This document shows, piece after piece, positions 28,383 through 37,510 of a stretch of DNA of 64,000 bases (position 1 is its first letter; each line of letters opens with the position of its first letter). The notes beneath the pieces were generated by a model, which had not been told where the DNA came from, searched no databases, and saw nothing but the letters and a program-made list of their open reading frames with translations. The DNA is from an uncultured Acidobacteriia bacterium. GTDB taxonomy: Bacteria; Acidobacteriota; Terriglobia; Bryobacterales; Bryobacteraceae. The position numbers were made by a program, and so were the translations under genes. The stretch is from the NCBI GenBank assembly GCA_903923395.1, contig CAIXXM010000085.1, positions 1-64,000 of the forward strand, read 5' to 3'.

Positions 28383-29634
28383 GTGCCGTCACCTTTTCAT
28401 GAATCGCTGCCGCTGCAAGTTTACCGTCCTGTACGGCCATGACGGTTGAGGCCGCCCCCTTGATCCGGATGCAATCACCACCCGCGAAAACTCCGGGGAT
28501 GTTGGTTTCCAAGTTCTTATCCACTGCAATCAAACCCCGTTCTGTACTTAGTCCCAGAACAGATGCAAGGGATGGACGCTCCTGCCCGACAGCCTTGATA
28601 ATCTGATCCGCTGGCAACAGAAATTCACTGCCGGGAACAGGCACGGGATGCGGAGTAAGCTCCGTCCGGAGACACTCGAGCGCGGTAACTTCGCCAGCCG
28701 CAACAATGACCCGCACAGGCTGCGCAAGAAACTCAAACCCTACGCCCTCGTTCTTCACGAAACTGTACTCGTGTTCGTAGGCAGTCATCTCTTTCTCAGT
28801 GCGGCGGTAAACCATGGTGACGCGCTCCGAACCAAGCCGTTTGGCGATGGTGGCGCAATCGATTGCTGTATTTCCGGCACCGATCACCAACACGTTTCTG
28901 CCGGGCTCTAACTCATCAGGATGTAACTTGCTCCGGCTGATGTAATCGAGGCCATCCGCAATCCATTCTTCGCCCGGGATGCCAAGCAATGGCGTCGCAC
29001 CAAGGCCCGTGCTCACAAAGATGGCATCGAAGCCGGCGGTAAGGATCTCCCGCCCCACTTCAACACCGGTCTTAACCTCCACGCCAAGCCGCTCAATCAT
29101 CCTGACTTCCGCGAGCGCCACTTCGACCGGCTCACGCAAAGCAATGATGCCGTACGTGGAAAGTCCTCCGCCCAGTGCACGCTTTTCAAAAACAGTGACA
29201 GCATGCCCCCGCCGCGCCAGTTCTCCCGCGCAGGATAAGCCCGCCGGACCAGCACCTATCACCGCAACTCTGCTGCCGCGCGCCGGGCCCGGTCGAAACG
29301 GCAACATAGCCTTTGCCGCCGCGTAATCCATGGCATATCGCTGCAGACGGCCAATGGCGATTGGCTTGTGTTCGGCACCAAGCACACAGGCACCTTCACA
29401 CAACTCCTGTACGGGACAAACCCTGGCACAGGTGGCACCTAACAGATTCGAATCAAAGATCGTCCGCGCGGAACCCGTGAGGTTGGCGGTTGAAATCTTC
29501 TTGATGAAGCGGGGGATGTCAATGTGCGTTGGACATGCCTGCGCACAGGGCGCGTCATAACAGAACAGGCATCGGTTGGCCTCAACTACAGCTTCATGGG
29601 AACTCAATGGGGGCAGTTCTTCCGCTATTTTCAT
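28375..29634 (-). CDS. preT: PreT, NADH-oxidising subunit of dihydropyrimidine dehydrogenase
   Basis: 419 residues from the ATG at 29634, which forms an ATGA overlap with the transporter stop; the frame extends further upstream but inside the transporter gene. N-terminal Fe-S cysteines CLFCYDAPCAQACPTHIDIP, FAD site VIGAGPAGLSCAGELARRGH and NAD site VLVIGAGNTAIDCATIAKRL, ending with FAGGDCIRIKGAAST. It passes electrons from NADH to PreA. Confidence 0.93.
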   Translation of the reverse strand: MKIAEELPPLSSHEAVVEANRCLFCYDAPCAQACPTHIDIPRFIKKISTANLTGSARTIFDSNLLGATCARVCPVQELCEGACVLGAEHKPIAIGRLQRYAMDYAAAKAMLPFRPGPARGSRVAVIGAGPAGLSCAGELARRGHAVTVFEKRALGGGLSTYGIIALREPVEVALAEVRMIERLGVEVKTGVEVGREILTAGFDAIFVSTGLGATPLLGIPGEEWIADGLDYISRSKLHPDELEPGRNVLVIGAGNTAIDCATIAKRLGSERVTMVYRRTEKEMTAYEHEYSFVKNEGVGFEFLAQPVRVIVAAGEVTALECLRTELTPHPVPVPGSEFLLPADQIIKAVGQERPSLASVLGLSTERGLIAVDKNLETNIPGVFAGGDCIRIKGAASTVMAVQDGKLAAAAIHEKVTAHG

Positions 29635-31010
29635 GACTTCTTCCTCATCAGCAGCACGTAACAACCTCCGGAAACCGCAAAGCCGACAAACCAGGCATAA
29701 CTATACAGGGGATGAAGAGCGTCCACCACCAGCCCGACCAATGCGACGGCGATACCAGCGAAAAGGCTAAACACGGCCTGCCAGTTGATTCCACCGCTGT
29801 ATTCATAGGCACCACCGCGGCGGTAGAGGTCGTCCACTCTCAGTACGCTCTTCCGCACAACAAAGTAATCCGCGATCATGATGCCCGCGATGGGACCCAG
29901 CAGTCCGGAGTAACCGACCAGCCAGCCAAAGACATACGAACCATAATCTGACATCAGCTTCCAGGGCATGATCACAATCCCGGCGACGCCGGTAATCATG
30001 CCGCCTGTGCGGAATGAGATCAGCTTCGGGTTGAGATTGGAAAAGTCATTCGAAGGCGAGACCACATTCGCCGCGACATTGGTATTCAACGTCGCGATAA
30101 GTATCGCAATCAGCGCAATCAGCGCCAGCAAAGGTTCATGAAAACGGCCGATCAACGCTACTGGATCCCAAATCGCTTCTCCGAATAACACCACCGATGC
30201 GGAGGTCACCGCAACGCCGATGAAGGAGTAAAGCGTCATCGCCAGAGGCAGCCCGATCGCCTGCCCCACAGCCTGCGCCTTCTGCGATTTTGCATAGCGC
30301 GTAAAGTCGGGAATGTTCAATGCGACAGTGGACCAGAAACCCACCATGCCCGTAAGTGACGGAATGAAGACGGGGAAAAATGCGCCAAAGGTATTGAGCT
30401 TGCCTGGGGAATGTAATACCGGTCCGAAGCCGCCGGCTTTCCCTGTGATCCAGAACAACAGAGCAATGCCGACCAGTAACATCAGCGGTGCACCTACACC
30501 TTCCAGGAACCGGATGGTCTCAATGCCCCGCCAGATCACGAACATGTTCAGCAACCAGAAGGCAAAGAAGCAAATCCAGATGGAACCGGGCAGCGCCGCC
30601 CATGCAGGCAGTGCCACCACCAGCATGGACTGTATTGCCTGCCCGCCAATCCACGTCTGGATACCGAACCAGCCACAGGCCACCAGCGCGCGCAACACCG
30701 CGGGAAGGTTCGCGCCCTTCACCCCGAAGGAAGCGCGCACAAATACCGGAAAAGGAATGCCGTACTTCGTGCCCGCATGCGCATTCAACAGCATCGGGAT
30801 CAAGACGATCAGATTGCCCAGCGAAATAGTCCCAATCGCCTGCCACCAGTTCATGCCACTGGCGATCAAAGCGGAGGCCAGCATGTACGTGGGAATACAA
30901 ACGCTCATCGCGACCCACAGGGAGGCGTAGCTGTAAATCCCCCAGGTTCTGCGGCCCAAGGGAACAGGCGCAAGGTCTTCGTTGAAAAGACTTGGGTCGG
31001 GTTGCTGCAA
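29631..31010 (-). CDS. NCS1-family nucleobase permease
   Basis: About 459 residues with roughly 12 membrane segments. NCS1 landmarks are PVPLGRRTWGIYSYASLWVA, FPVFVRASFGVKGANLPA, NIPDFTRYAKSQ and SPSNDFSNLNPKLISF. It would import uracil, thymine, hydantoin or a related base with a cation. A TTG at 31010 has GGAGG eight bases upstream and is preferred; TTG at 31034 is an alternative lying beside a TCCCC-ATTT-GGGGA hairpin. It is the first gene of the pyrimidine cluster, so the cluster promoter should lie in 31035-31099, where no clear sigma-70 site was recognised. Confidence 0.9.
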   Translation of the reverse strand: MQQPDPSLFNEDLAPVPLGRRTWGIYSYASLWVAMSVCIPTYMLASALIASGMNWWQAIGTISLGNLIVLIPMLLNAHAGTKYGIPFPVFVRASFGVKGANLPAVLRALVACGWFGIQTWIGGQAIQSMLVVALPAWAALPGSIWICFFAFWLLNMFVIWRGIETIRFLEGVGAPLMLLVGIALLFWITGKAGGFGPVLHSPGKLNTFGAFFPVFIPSLTGMVGFWSTVALNIPDFTRYAKSQKAQAVGQAIGLPLAMTLYSFIGVAVTSASVVLFGEAIWDPVALIGRFHEPLLALIALIAILIATLNTNVAANVVSPSNDFSNLNPKLISFRTGGMITGVAGIVIMPWKLMSDYGSYVFGWLVGYSGLLGPIAGIMIADYFVVRKSVLRVDDLYRRGGAYEYSGGINWQAVFSLFAGIAVALVGLVVDALHPLYSYAWFVGFAVSGGCYVLLMRKKS

Positions 31011-31099
31011 CGCGAGAGCCTCCTTGGTCCCCAAATGGGGAATCTTGGAGTTTACCGCAAAAATGCAACTGTTACGATTCCATGAAAAGCGCGGCGAAT

Positions 31100-32950
31100 T
31101 TAGCGCTTCGCCGCGGAGTCTCCCCTGCGCGGCACACGGCCTTTCTCAAACTCAAATCTGTCTCTCCGGCCCGAAGGAGTTTCGATCCAGACCGCCTTGT
31201 TCCCATCCGCAGTAGCTTTGCAACCCGGGGGCGAAATCAGGACCGCGGAAGTGACGGATTGGTTCAGCACAGACGGATAACTGAATTGCACGTAAGGCGC
31301 AGGGGCCGGATCTTTCCCCGCAAAACCAATCCAACCCCGCGGCGGGGTCTTCTGGCCTTCAAAGCATTCCACTACAGTTCCCTTGGGAGCCACCACCAAC
31401 CGGACTTCCATATCTGCCGCCGACCATCGCAACGCATTCTTGTCCACAGACCATGGACCCGGACACAATTGATACCCGTTCTGGATCCTGTGCCCCGCAT
31501 CCGCTGACACATGGTCCACAATGAGCAGGTATTCGCCCTTCACCCAAAACAGAGTGCGTTCCTGTTCCCCCCAGATCCCCTCGCCGTGTCCCTCCGTAAA
31601 ACCCCAGCCATAGGTACCCTTCCACCAGCCTCCCTGATACACGGCCTGCATCACCGCTGTATCTTTCGTGAGTTGCGTGTAAAGCAACCTGGCATCTGCT
31701 GACGATTGGTTCCAGCCATCCAATGAGACCGTGGAATGTGCTGCGGTGGACTTCCCATACGGCCCCAGCGGATCACTCATTTCATAGCTCAGAATGCCGG
31801 GGTCCGCCACTATCACGCGTCCATTCTTCCGGAAGGTAAAGGAAAGACGCGATAAGTGGCAATGGGTACTTCCCCAGGAACCGGCATCGAAGGCAAGATA
31901 GTCCGCCTTCTTCTCCCAGCTGGTCCTGCTGAATACATGTCCGGCCGCGCGAAATACTTGATCCAAGGGTGCACTTTCATCCTGCAGGCCCAGCACACTC
32001 CGGGATCTTGACCTGACGCTGAGATACTTTTCCTGTGCATTGCTGCCGGGTAATGCGGTGTCGTTCAAACCGGAGAGTTCGCTTTGCGCGCTGTAATCCA
32101 GTGACTTCGCCACTCTTGCAGGATTGACGCCTGCATCAGCCTCTGGAAACTTACGCGCCAGATCAAAGTAATTGACTGCGACGGTAGTCATCCAGTTGTG
32201 ATAAGCGGGGGTTCTTTCTATGTGGACGCCATCATCGAGAAACTGCCGAGACATTTCCTCGCGCAACCTGGATACGCCAGTCTGCAGCCATTCCGATGCA
32301 CCATCCAGAAACGGCAGCCGGAGACTGACAAAGACCAATGCATCCAATTGCGAGATATACCAATTCGGACCCACCGCCAGATGACCCGCCGCGAAGCTGG
32401 CCTGCCCCCGGATAGATTGCAGCAAATGGTCCAGAAACTGATCATCGAACGCCGGACTATCGAGAAACGCCGTGAGATTTCCCGTCCAGCCGGGGCTTTC
32501 GCTGTTCCCCAGACGGATGCTCATGGTCAACGCGCTGTCACCCGCTCTGCGCTTGCTGGTGTTGGGATAGGGGTCGCCCTGCATCCAGTCTTCCAGGTAA
32601 GCCTTCGCAGCCTGCGCGTAGAGTTCCTCCTTCGTTGCTGCGTAAGCCGAAGCAAGAGGCGCCAAGTGGAAGAAGCGGTTCAATTGCGCAGGCCATTCTT
32701 GATGCTTGAGATGCCCGCCGCTCCAATCGATATTACGAAGTCCGGTCTTCACGGGAATCCGCTTATTGAAGAAGACTGTGCCTTCCGCGATCTGCCTGGC
32801 CAGCGCCAGATCCACCTTCGGCAATTGCTGGCCCGGATAACCCGACAGCAGGCTGGCCCGTTCCCGGATCACCTGCCTGCGGTCTGCTGCCCGAACCTGG
32901 CCCGGTAGAAGCAGCGCCCCTGCCAACAGCTCTCTACGATTCAGTTTCAA
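31100..32950 (-). CDS. Heparinase II/III-family protein (polysaccharide lyase-like)
   Basis: 616 residues with a Tat-like signal (KLNRRELLAGALLLPG). The N-terminal alpha/alpha barrel occupies about 30-340 (GPNWYISQLDALVFVSLRLP, DGVHIERTPAYHNWMTTVAV). The C-terminal beta-sandwich includes GSWGSTHCHLSRLSFTFRKN and AAHSTVSLDGWNQSS. Catalytic His/Tyr of the family probably lie in ERTPAYHNW. It would cleave an acidic polysaccharide by beta-elimination in the periplasm or outside. It overlaps the TonB receptor stop by 4 bp, suggesting that receptor and lyase handle the same polymer. Confidence 0.85.
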   Translation of the reverse strand: MKLNRRELLAGALLLPGQVRAADRRQVIRERASLLSGYPGQQLPKVDLALARQIAEGTVFFNKRIPVKTGLRNIDWSGGHLKHQEWPAQLNRFFHLAPLASAYAATKEELYAQAAKAYLEDWMQGDPYPNTSKRRAGDSALTMSIRLGNSESPGWTGNLTAFLDSPAFDDQFLDHLLQSIRGQASFAAGHLAVGPNWYISQLDALVFVSLRLPFLDGASEWLQTGVSRLREEMSRQFLDDGVHIERTPAYHNWMTTVAVNYFDLARKFPEADAGVNPARVAKSLDYSAQSELSGLNDTALPGSNAQEKYLSVRSRSRSVLGLQDESAPLDQVFRAAGHVFSRTSWEKKADYLAFDAGSWGSTHCHLSRLSFTFRKNGRVIVADPGILSYEMSDPLGPYGKSTAAHSTVSLDGWNQSSADARLLYTQLTKDTAVMQAVYQGGWWKGTYGWGFTEGHGEGIWGEQERTLFWVKGEYLLIVDHVSADAGHRIQNGYQLCPGPWSVDKNALRWSAADMEVRLVVAPKGTVVECFEGQKTPPRGWIGFAGKDPAPAPYVQFSYPSVLNQSVTSAVLISPPGCKATADGNKAVWIETPSGRRDRFEFEKGRVPRRGDSAAKR

Positions 32951-35900
32951 AAGTCAATCCTTGCCGAAAGTTGCATAAAGCGCGCCGACTTCGCTGTAGT
33001 TATCAAACCATAGCCAGGCGAACTGAAGATCGCGGTCTGGGACTTCGAATCCGCAGTCACCAGAAGTGAGGTGTTCGGAATGGAAAGGTTTGTATGATTC
33101 AACGCGTTGAAGGCATCCATCCTGATCTGCATCGACATCCTCTCTTTCAAGCGGAAACGACGGTTGATGGAGAAATTCACGTTGGCATCTCCGTGGTTCC
33201 GGATCACGTCACGTCCCAGTGTCCCCACTGATGCGGGTAATAACATCTTGTTCACACTGCCCACGGTAAGGAACAGCGGTCCGGTGGGCGATAGCGGAAA
33301 CTGCGGATCACTGGGCGGGCGGAGATATTGTATGCCAGTGCCGTTGGTAACTGCCGCGGACGCGTAGAGCAGACGGCCGTCTCCAGTAAGATCAGGCCGC
33401 TGCTGGATCACATCCGGATACAGGTTCGATTGATAAATCGTGGAAGGCAACCCCGTCCGCGCAGTGAAGATCGCACTGATGGCGATGCCGCGTAAATACT
33501 TCGGACCCAGCGAGGTAGTGTATTGCGGTGCCAACACCAAAGTATGCTTCCGGTCAAAGACACTCACGGCATGATCCAGATTGCGCGCAATCTGCGGGAA
33601 CTGACTGTCCAGAGTCCCGTTTGGCTGCGTGTTGGCAAAGGTTCCGCTGCCATCATCAGTGGATTTCGCAAAGGTGTAATTCATCTGGAATGAGACCGAG
33701 TTGGAGATCTCCCTTGTGGCCCTTACCTGCAGGGAATGATACTTCGAACTACCCACATTGGTTACGGCATTCCAACCGGAAGAAATGGTGGGAAATGGCC
33801 GGTATTGCTGTGTGGAAACATTGTTCCCGGTGGCATTGACCAATTCACCGATCGCAAACGATGGCAGCGCATTGAACCGCAACGCCAGCGGAAGATGTAC
33901 GTCGTGATTTCCAACGTAGCTAAGATCCAGCACCGTGCCGCGGGCCAGTTGCCTCTGGATGCCGAAGTTCCACTGCATGATCGTGGGCAGATGGTTCGTC
34001 TCCGCATACTGCGAATTCGAAGGCACCAGAGGGTTGGAGACCGTCGCTGCCGCCTGTGCATCCAGGGGATTCTGATAAGCCACCGCACTCAACGGCATGC
34101 CCTGCGCCAGAGTAAACGGCTGCGCAATTCCCTTGCCGGCGCTGTTGAATGTGGCTGTGGCGTTGAACCCCGGCATCACAACATTCCCGCCCAGATTGGA
34201 GAACAACTGGTAGAAGAACATACCGAATGCAGAACGAACCACCGTTTTGGAATCCAGCGCATATGCAAACCCCGCCCGGGGGCCGAAATTGAACAAGGGC
34301 GGATGCAGCCCCAGACTCGCATCGGAATTTCTGCCCGCAACCAGCAGCTTGCCGGTAAAGGGATCCACCCGGGAGTACACGCCGTTCGCCGTTGTCTGCG
34401 GCGCTTCATAGTCCTGGCGCAAACCAAGGTTCAAGGTGAGTTTACGGCTGACCTTCCAATCATCCTGCAGGAAGAACGCCAGGTTATAGTTGCGCCTTGC
34501 AATCTCAGGCTGCGGCACAGCATAAGCAGCATTGGTAATGGCGCCGAATAACAGATCAGCCAGGCTGTTGATGGGGCTGCCGCTGGTGGACGACGGCGAT
34601 TTCAGATTTCCGTTGAAGTTATAAAGACCCGCGTAATTGCTGTTGCCGTTGAAGTTATTGTACTGATTCTTCCGTAACTCCATCCCGGCCTTGAGGGAGT
34701 GTGTCCCGCGAATCCAGGTCAGGGCGGGTGCGAACTGGAAGATGTTATCCACCGGCGTCTGCCAGACATTGTTCTGCGATCCCAGTGCGGCCCATCCGGT
34801 CATGGTGATCATGGGTGTTGCCGCCAGCGGAGACCTCTGGATACCAAGCGTTTGAGCAACATCCACGCCAAACGATGGGGGCAGCGCCGCCACCGTGCTT
34901 CTGAGATAGCTGAAGCGAGCCTCGGCAAACAGCGTTGGTGTCAACGGCTTCGTCAGGCCCGCCGCGCCGATCCACTGTGTCGTCTGGGATTCCGGTGAAC
35001 CGGGGTTCAGCGGACCGGGAATCGTCTCAGGCCGCGGGGTATCTGCCCAGTCATGCGTGAAGCGCAGCCACAGGGAAGTGGATTTGCCCGCGGTATGATC
35101 CAACCGCGTCGTCAGGTTATTGGTATACGGCTGTTTCGACACATTATTGATGTAGTTATTCGCCGCGATACCGGTGCTTGGGTCCAGGGTGCCAGGGGAA
35201 TCCGGTGCGGGCAGCAGGTTCATAATTTTCACCGCCGCCGGGTCCAGTCTGCTGACTGGAATCCGATTGCCGGGCAAAGGTACGTGAGTCGATGGATCTG
35301 CCACCACCACGCTGGAAGAAGAGAAGTCTCCACTCCGGAAGGCCAGCCCGGGAATCGTCGAGATAGGTGCCCCCGGAACTGTCTGGCGTGTGGTCTCATA
35401 GTTCGCGAAGAAGAAGGTACGGTCCTTGCCACGATACACCTTGGGCAGCCAGACCGGACCGGAGAAAGATCCGCCGATTTGATTTTGCCGGTTGGGAGGC
35501 CGCGGTGTTCCCCGCAAGTTATTGAAGAAGTTATTCGCGTTCAGATCCTCATTCCGAAAGTATTCGTATACCGCGCCGTGATAAGTATTAGTGCCGGAGT
35601 TTACAACCATGCTGATTGTGGCCCCTGCAGTCCGCCCATACTCCGCTGAATAGGCGGATGTCAGCACCTTCACTTCGCGCACGGCATCGGGCGAAGGCAG
35701 ATGGCTGATGGCCCCTGTTGCGCCTCCGAACACAGAGACCCCGTCGATGGTGATTTCGCTCGATTGCGACCGGCTGCCGTTGATCGAGTACTGCGAAGAA
35801 TCGACCACCGTCGGGTCATCCCCTGTGGATACCCCCGCCGAGAGCGTGATCAGGCTGAAAACAGCGCGGTTGGCCATCGGCAGGTCCCGCACTTGCGCCG

Positions 35901-36315
35901 GATTGATCACCAGCGCCATGGAGGAAGTCTCGGTCTCCAGTTGCACCACGTTCTCGCCCGTGACCGTCACGCTGTCTTTGATTTCTCCGGGTTGCAGCAC
36001 GGCATCAATCCTGGCGCGCTGGTCAACCTTCAGGTCAAAGTCTTTGATCTCCGTCTTGCGGAAACCCTGCAATTGAATCCGGATATCGTACTGCCCCACA
36101 GGCAGCAGCGGAGCCAGATACTGACCGCTCGAAGCCGTCTTTCCTTCCCAAACCGGGGTCTCCGTTCCAAGCCGCAGTATCGTGACGGAAGCACCGGGAA
36201 CCACGGCACCGGAACTGTCCGTAACGGTGCCGGTGATCACGCCGGTGAGGTCCTGACAAACTGCATGACTGGCCGGCAGACCGGCCAAAACCAAAAGCAA
36301 CAGGGCTCTCTTCAT
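32947..36315 (-). CDS. Oar-like TonB-dependent receptor
   Basis: 1122 residues from the ATG at 36315, which starts a clear signal peptide (KRALLLLVLAGLPASHAVCQ). The frame also opens at 36345 but that codon lies in the dispersed repeat. A carboxypeptidase-regulatory domain at about 20-110 (GTVTDSSGAVVPGASVTI, GQYDIRIQLQGFRKTEIKDF) is followed by a plug (SITIDGVSVFGG-like, EYGRTAGATISMVVNSGTN) and a barrel ending MQLSARIDF. Typical of the large acidobacterial receptors for oligosaccharides or peptides. Upstream of the heparinase-like gene with 4-bp overlap. Confidence 0.9.
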   Translation of the reverse strand: MKRALLLLVLAGLPASHAVCQDLTGVITGTVTDSSGAVVPGASVTILRLGTETPVWEGKTASSGQYLAPLLPVGQYDIRIQLQGFRKTEIKDFDLKVDQRARIDAVLQPGEIKDSVTVTGENVVQLETETSSMALVINPAQVRDLPMANRAVFSLITLSAGVSTGDDPTVVDSSQYSINGSRSQSSEITIDGVSVFGGATGAISHLPSPDAVREVKVLTSAYSAEYGRTAGATISMVVNSGTNTYHGAVYEYFRNEDLNANNFFNNLRGTPRPPNRQNQIGGSFSGPVWLPKVYRGKDRTFFFANYETTRQTVPGAPISTIPGLAFRSGDFSSSSVVVADPSTHVPLPGNRIPVSRLDPAAVKIMNLLPAPDSPGTLDPSTGIAANNYINNVSKQPYTNNLTTRLDHTAGKSTSLWLRFTHDWADTPRPETIPGPLNPGSPESQTTQWIGAAGLTKPLTPTLFAEARFSYLRSTVAALPPSFGVDVAQTLGIQRSPLAATPMITMTGWAALGSQNNVWQTPVDNIFQFAPALTWIRGTHSLKAGMELRKNQYNNFNGNSNYAGLYNFNGNLKSPSSTSGSPINSLADLLFGAITNAAYAVPQPEIARRNYNLAFFLQDDWKVSRKLTLNLGLRQDYEAPQTTANGVYSRVDPFTGKLLVAGRNSDASLGLHPPLFNFGPRAGFAYALDSKTVVRSAFGMFFYQLFSNLGGNVVMPGFNATATFNSAGKGIAQPFTLAQGMPLSAVAYQNPLDAQAAATVSNPLVPSNSQYAETNHLPTIMQWNFGIQRQLARGTVLDLSYVGNHDVHLPLALRFNALPSFAIGELVNATGNNVSTQQYRPFPTISSGWNAVTNVGSSKYHSLQVRATREISNSVSFQMNYTFAKSTDDGSGTFANTQPNGTLDSQFPQIARNLDHAVSVFDRKHTLVLAPQYTTSLGPKYLRGIAISAIFTARTGLPSTIYQSNLYPDVIQQRPDLTGDGRLLYASAAVTNGTGIQYLRPPSDPQFPLSPTGPLFLTVGSVNKMLLPASVGTLGRDVIRNHGDANVNFSINRRFRLKERMSMQIRMDAFNALNHTNLSIPNTSLLVTADSKSQTAIFSSPGYGLITTAKSARFMQLSARIDF

Positions 36316-36339
36316 AAGGGGGACTCTCTTCTTCGAAAA

Positions 36340-36374
36340 GCGCACAGGCCGCCGTCCGTTGTGCGCGAGTTCCT
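36340..36374 (+). repeat. Dispersed repeat, short deletion copy
   Basis: GCGCACAGG at the left and GTCCGTTGTGCGCGAG plus TTCCT at the right keep both conserved ends but lack the central ~55 bp of the full copies. The ends pair as GCGCAC / GTGCGC around a 15-nt loop. It lies just upstream of the TonB receptor start, orientation opposite to that gene. Confidence 0.7.
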
Positions 36375-36378
36375 GAAA

Positions 36379-36469
36379 AGCCGCACAGGCGCGAGGGCCG
36401 CGCCCGCAATATCAATCAGTAACGCAGCGTTCTGCCGGCCCGAAGTCGTCCGTTGTGCGGCGGTTCCTG
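36379..36469 (+). repeat. Dispersed palindromic repeat, copy C
   Basis: Intergenic copy between the VOC gene and the TonB receptor. The left end AGCCGCACAGGCGCGAGGG and the right part TTCTGCCGGCCCGAAGTCGT plus CCGTTGTGCGG match the copies at 1-182 closely. CCGCACA and TGTGCGG form 7-bp terminal inverted arms. TCCTGAAAAG occurs immediately before and at the end of the unit, suggesting tandem growth with the short copy. No transposase is nearby. Confidence 0.8.
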
Positions 36470-36491
36470 AAAAGTGAAACAGTCTGGCAAG

Positions 36492-37412
36492 TCAGCGGGG
36501 CGGCAGCGCGGTGGAGGAAGGCACCGGCTTCCCGTCGATGGTCTTCGGCTCCATCAATTCTGTGCGCGTGCCGTCGGCGTCAAACAGGTTTAGTTGGCGC
36601 TTATGGTTGGTCCCCGTCTTGATCTCAAGCGGGCGCTTGTAATTCTTGACGGCAGTCCGCTTCTCCAGATCAGCCTTCGCTTGATCCATATCCGTCACCT
36701 CAAGGCAGATGTGGTTGAACGAGCCCATGCGGGCCAGCGACGGCGTTTCGTCGTAGAGCATGAATTCGATGTAGTCATTGCCTTCCGGAACGCGCATGTT
36801 CACCCATTCGAGAACTTTGCCTTCCTTGCTGCCGCGCCAAAACTCTTTGAACCCCAGCAGATCGCCATAGAACTTCATGGAAGCGTCGAGTTTCGCCACG
36901 GTGATTCCCACATGCGCAATGCGGGTGGAGATCCGGGGCCCATCCAGAAACTTCCCCTTCTCCCGGCGGGTGAACCCATCGGGCTCATACTGCACAATCT
37001 CCACCAGATGGCCATCGGGGTCTTTCACCATGAAATTGGAGTTCAGCGTACGGCCCTTCGGTGTCGTCGCCGGCACCTTGATCCCGTTCGCCGCCAGATA
37101 CAGCCGCATGGCTTCCGCGCTTTCCACTTGAATCGCGATGTGCGCCAGACGGTCCGTCTTCGGCTGCTTTTCGGGGAAGAGTTCGATGTACTGGTCCTCA
37201 TTCACCTTGATGAAGGTGAGCGAGAGGCTGCCGTCCGGATTATCCAGCTTGAAGGGCTCGCCAAACCCGAGCAGCCCTTTATAAAACGCTCTGGCCTCTT
37301 CAATGTCGTGGACGTAAAGTCCCATGTGGGCAATCCCCAGGATTTTGGGGCGTTCCTGGGAAGCACCCGATAACGTGGCACAGGCCAGCAGCAGAAGCAG
37401 AAAATGTCTCAT
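36492..37412 (-). CDS. Secreted two-domain VOC (glyoxalase/dioxygenase-fold) protein
   Basis: 306 residues from the ATG at 37412 with AGGAG five bases upstream. A signal peptide (RHFLLLLLACATLSGAS) is followed by two VOC modules: about 25-150 (ILGIAHMGLYVHDIEEARAF, GHLVEIVQYEPDG) and about 165-295 (RIAHVGITVAKLDASMKFYG, FNHICLEVTDMDQAKADLEK). Putative metal His/Glu positions are present in each. Two-module VOC proteins include extradiol dioxygenases and isomerases, but export is unusual and the substrate is unknown. Its promoter region holds a perfect 17-bp palindrome. Confidence 0.8.
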   Translation of the reverse strand: MRHFLLLLLACATLSGASQERPKILGIAHMGLYVHDIEEARAFYKGLLGFGEPFKLDNPDGSLSLTFIKVNEDQYIELFPEKQPKTDRLAHIAIQVESAEAMRLYLAANGIKVPATTPKGRTLNSNFMVKDPDGHLVEIVQYEPDGFTRREKGKFLDGPRISTRIAHVGITVAKLDASMKFYGDLLGFKEFWRGSKEGKVLEWVNMRVPEGNDYIEFMLYDETPSLARMGSFNHICLEVTDMDQAKADLEKRTAVKNYKRPLEIKTGTNHKRQLNLFDADGTRTELMEPKTIDGKPVPSSTALPPR

Positions 37413-37470
37413 CACGCTCCTGACTTTATGCCCAATGCCCCCGCTGCCGGAAGTACAAAACTGGCTGTAT

Positions 37471-37487
37471 AACGTTCACTGAACGTT
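37471..37487. promoter_or_regulatory. 17-bp perfect palindrome, candidate operator
   Basis: AACGTTCACTGAACGTT is a perfect palindrome with 8-bp arms around one central base. It lies 58 bp upstream of the VOC start codon and is followed on the minus strand by TATACA, a plausible -10 element. Symmetry and position fit a dimeric repressor or activator site; the regulator is unknown. Confidence 0.5.
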
Positions 37488-37510
37488 CAGCGCACTATGT
37501 AAGTGATTGA

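Noticed and set aside
36316-36345. Longer start for the TonB receptor at 36345
   Set aside because: It falls in the repeat; the signal peptide begins at the ATG at 36315.
36340-36470. CRISPR-like array from the repeated CCGCACAGG blocks
   Set aside because: Too few units, uneven spacing and no cas genes; the ends are inverted, as in REP/MITE elements.
35701-36477. 258-residue plus-strand frame ending in VVREFLKSRTGARAAP-like sequence
   Set aside because: Mostly antisense to the TonB receptor; only its end reads the dispersed repeat in the same frame as the sigma tail. It supports the repeat family rather than a gene.
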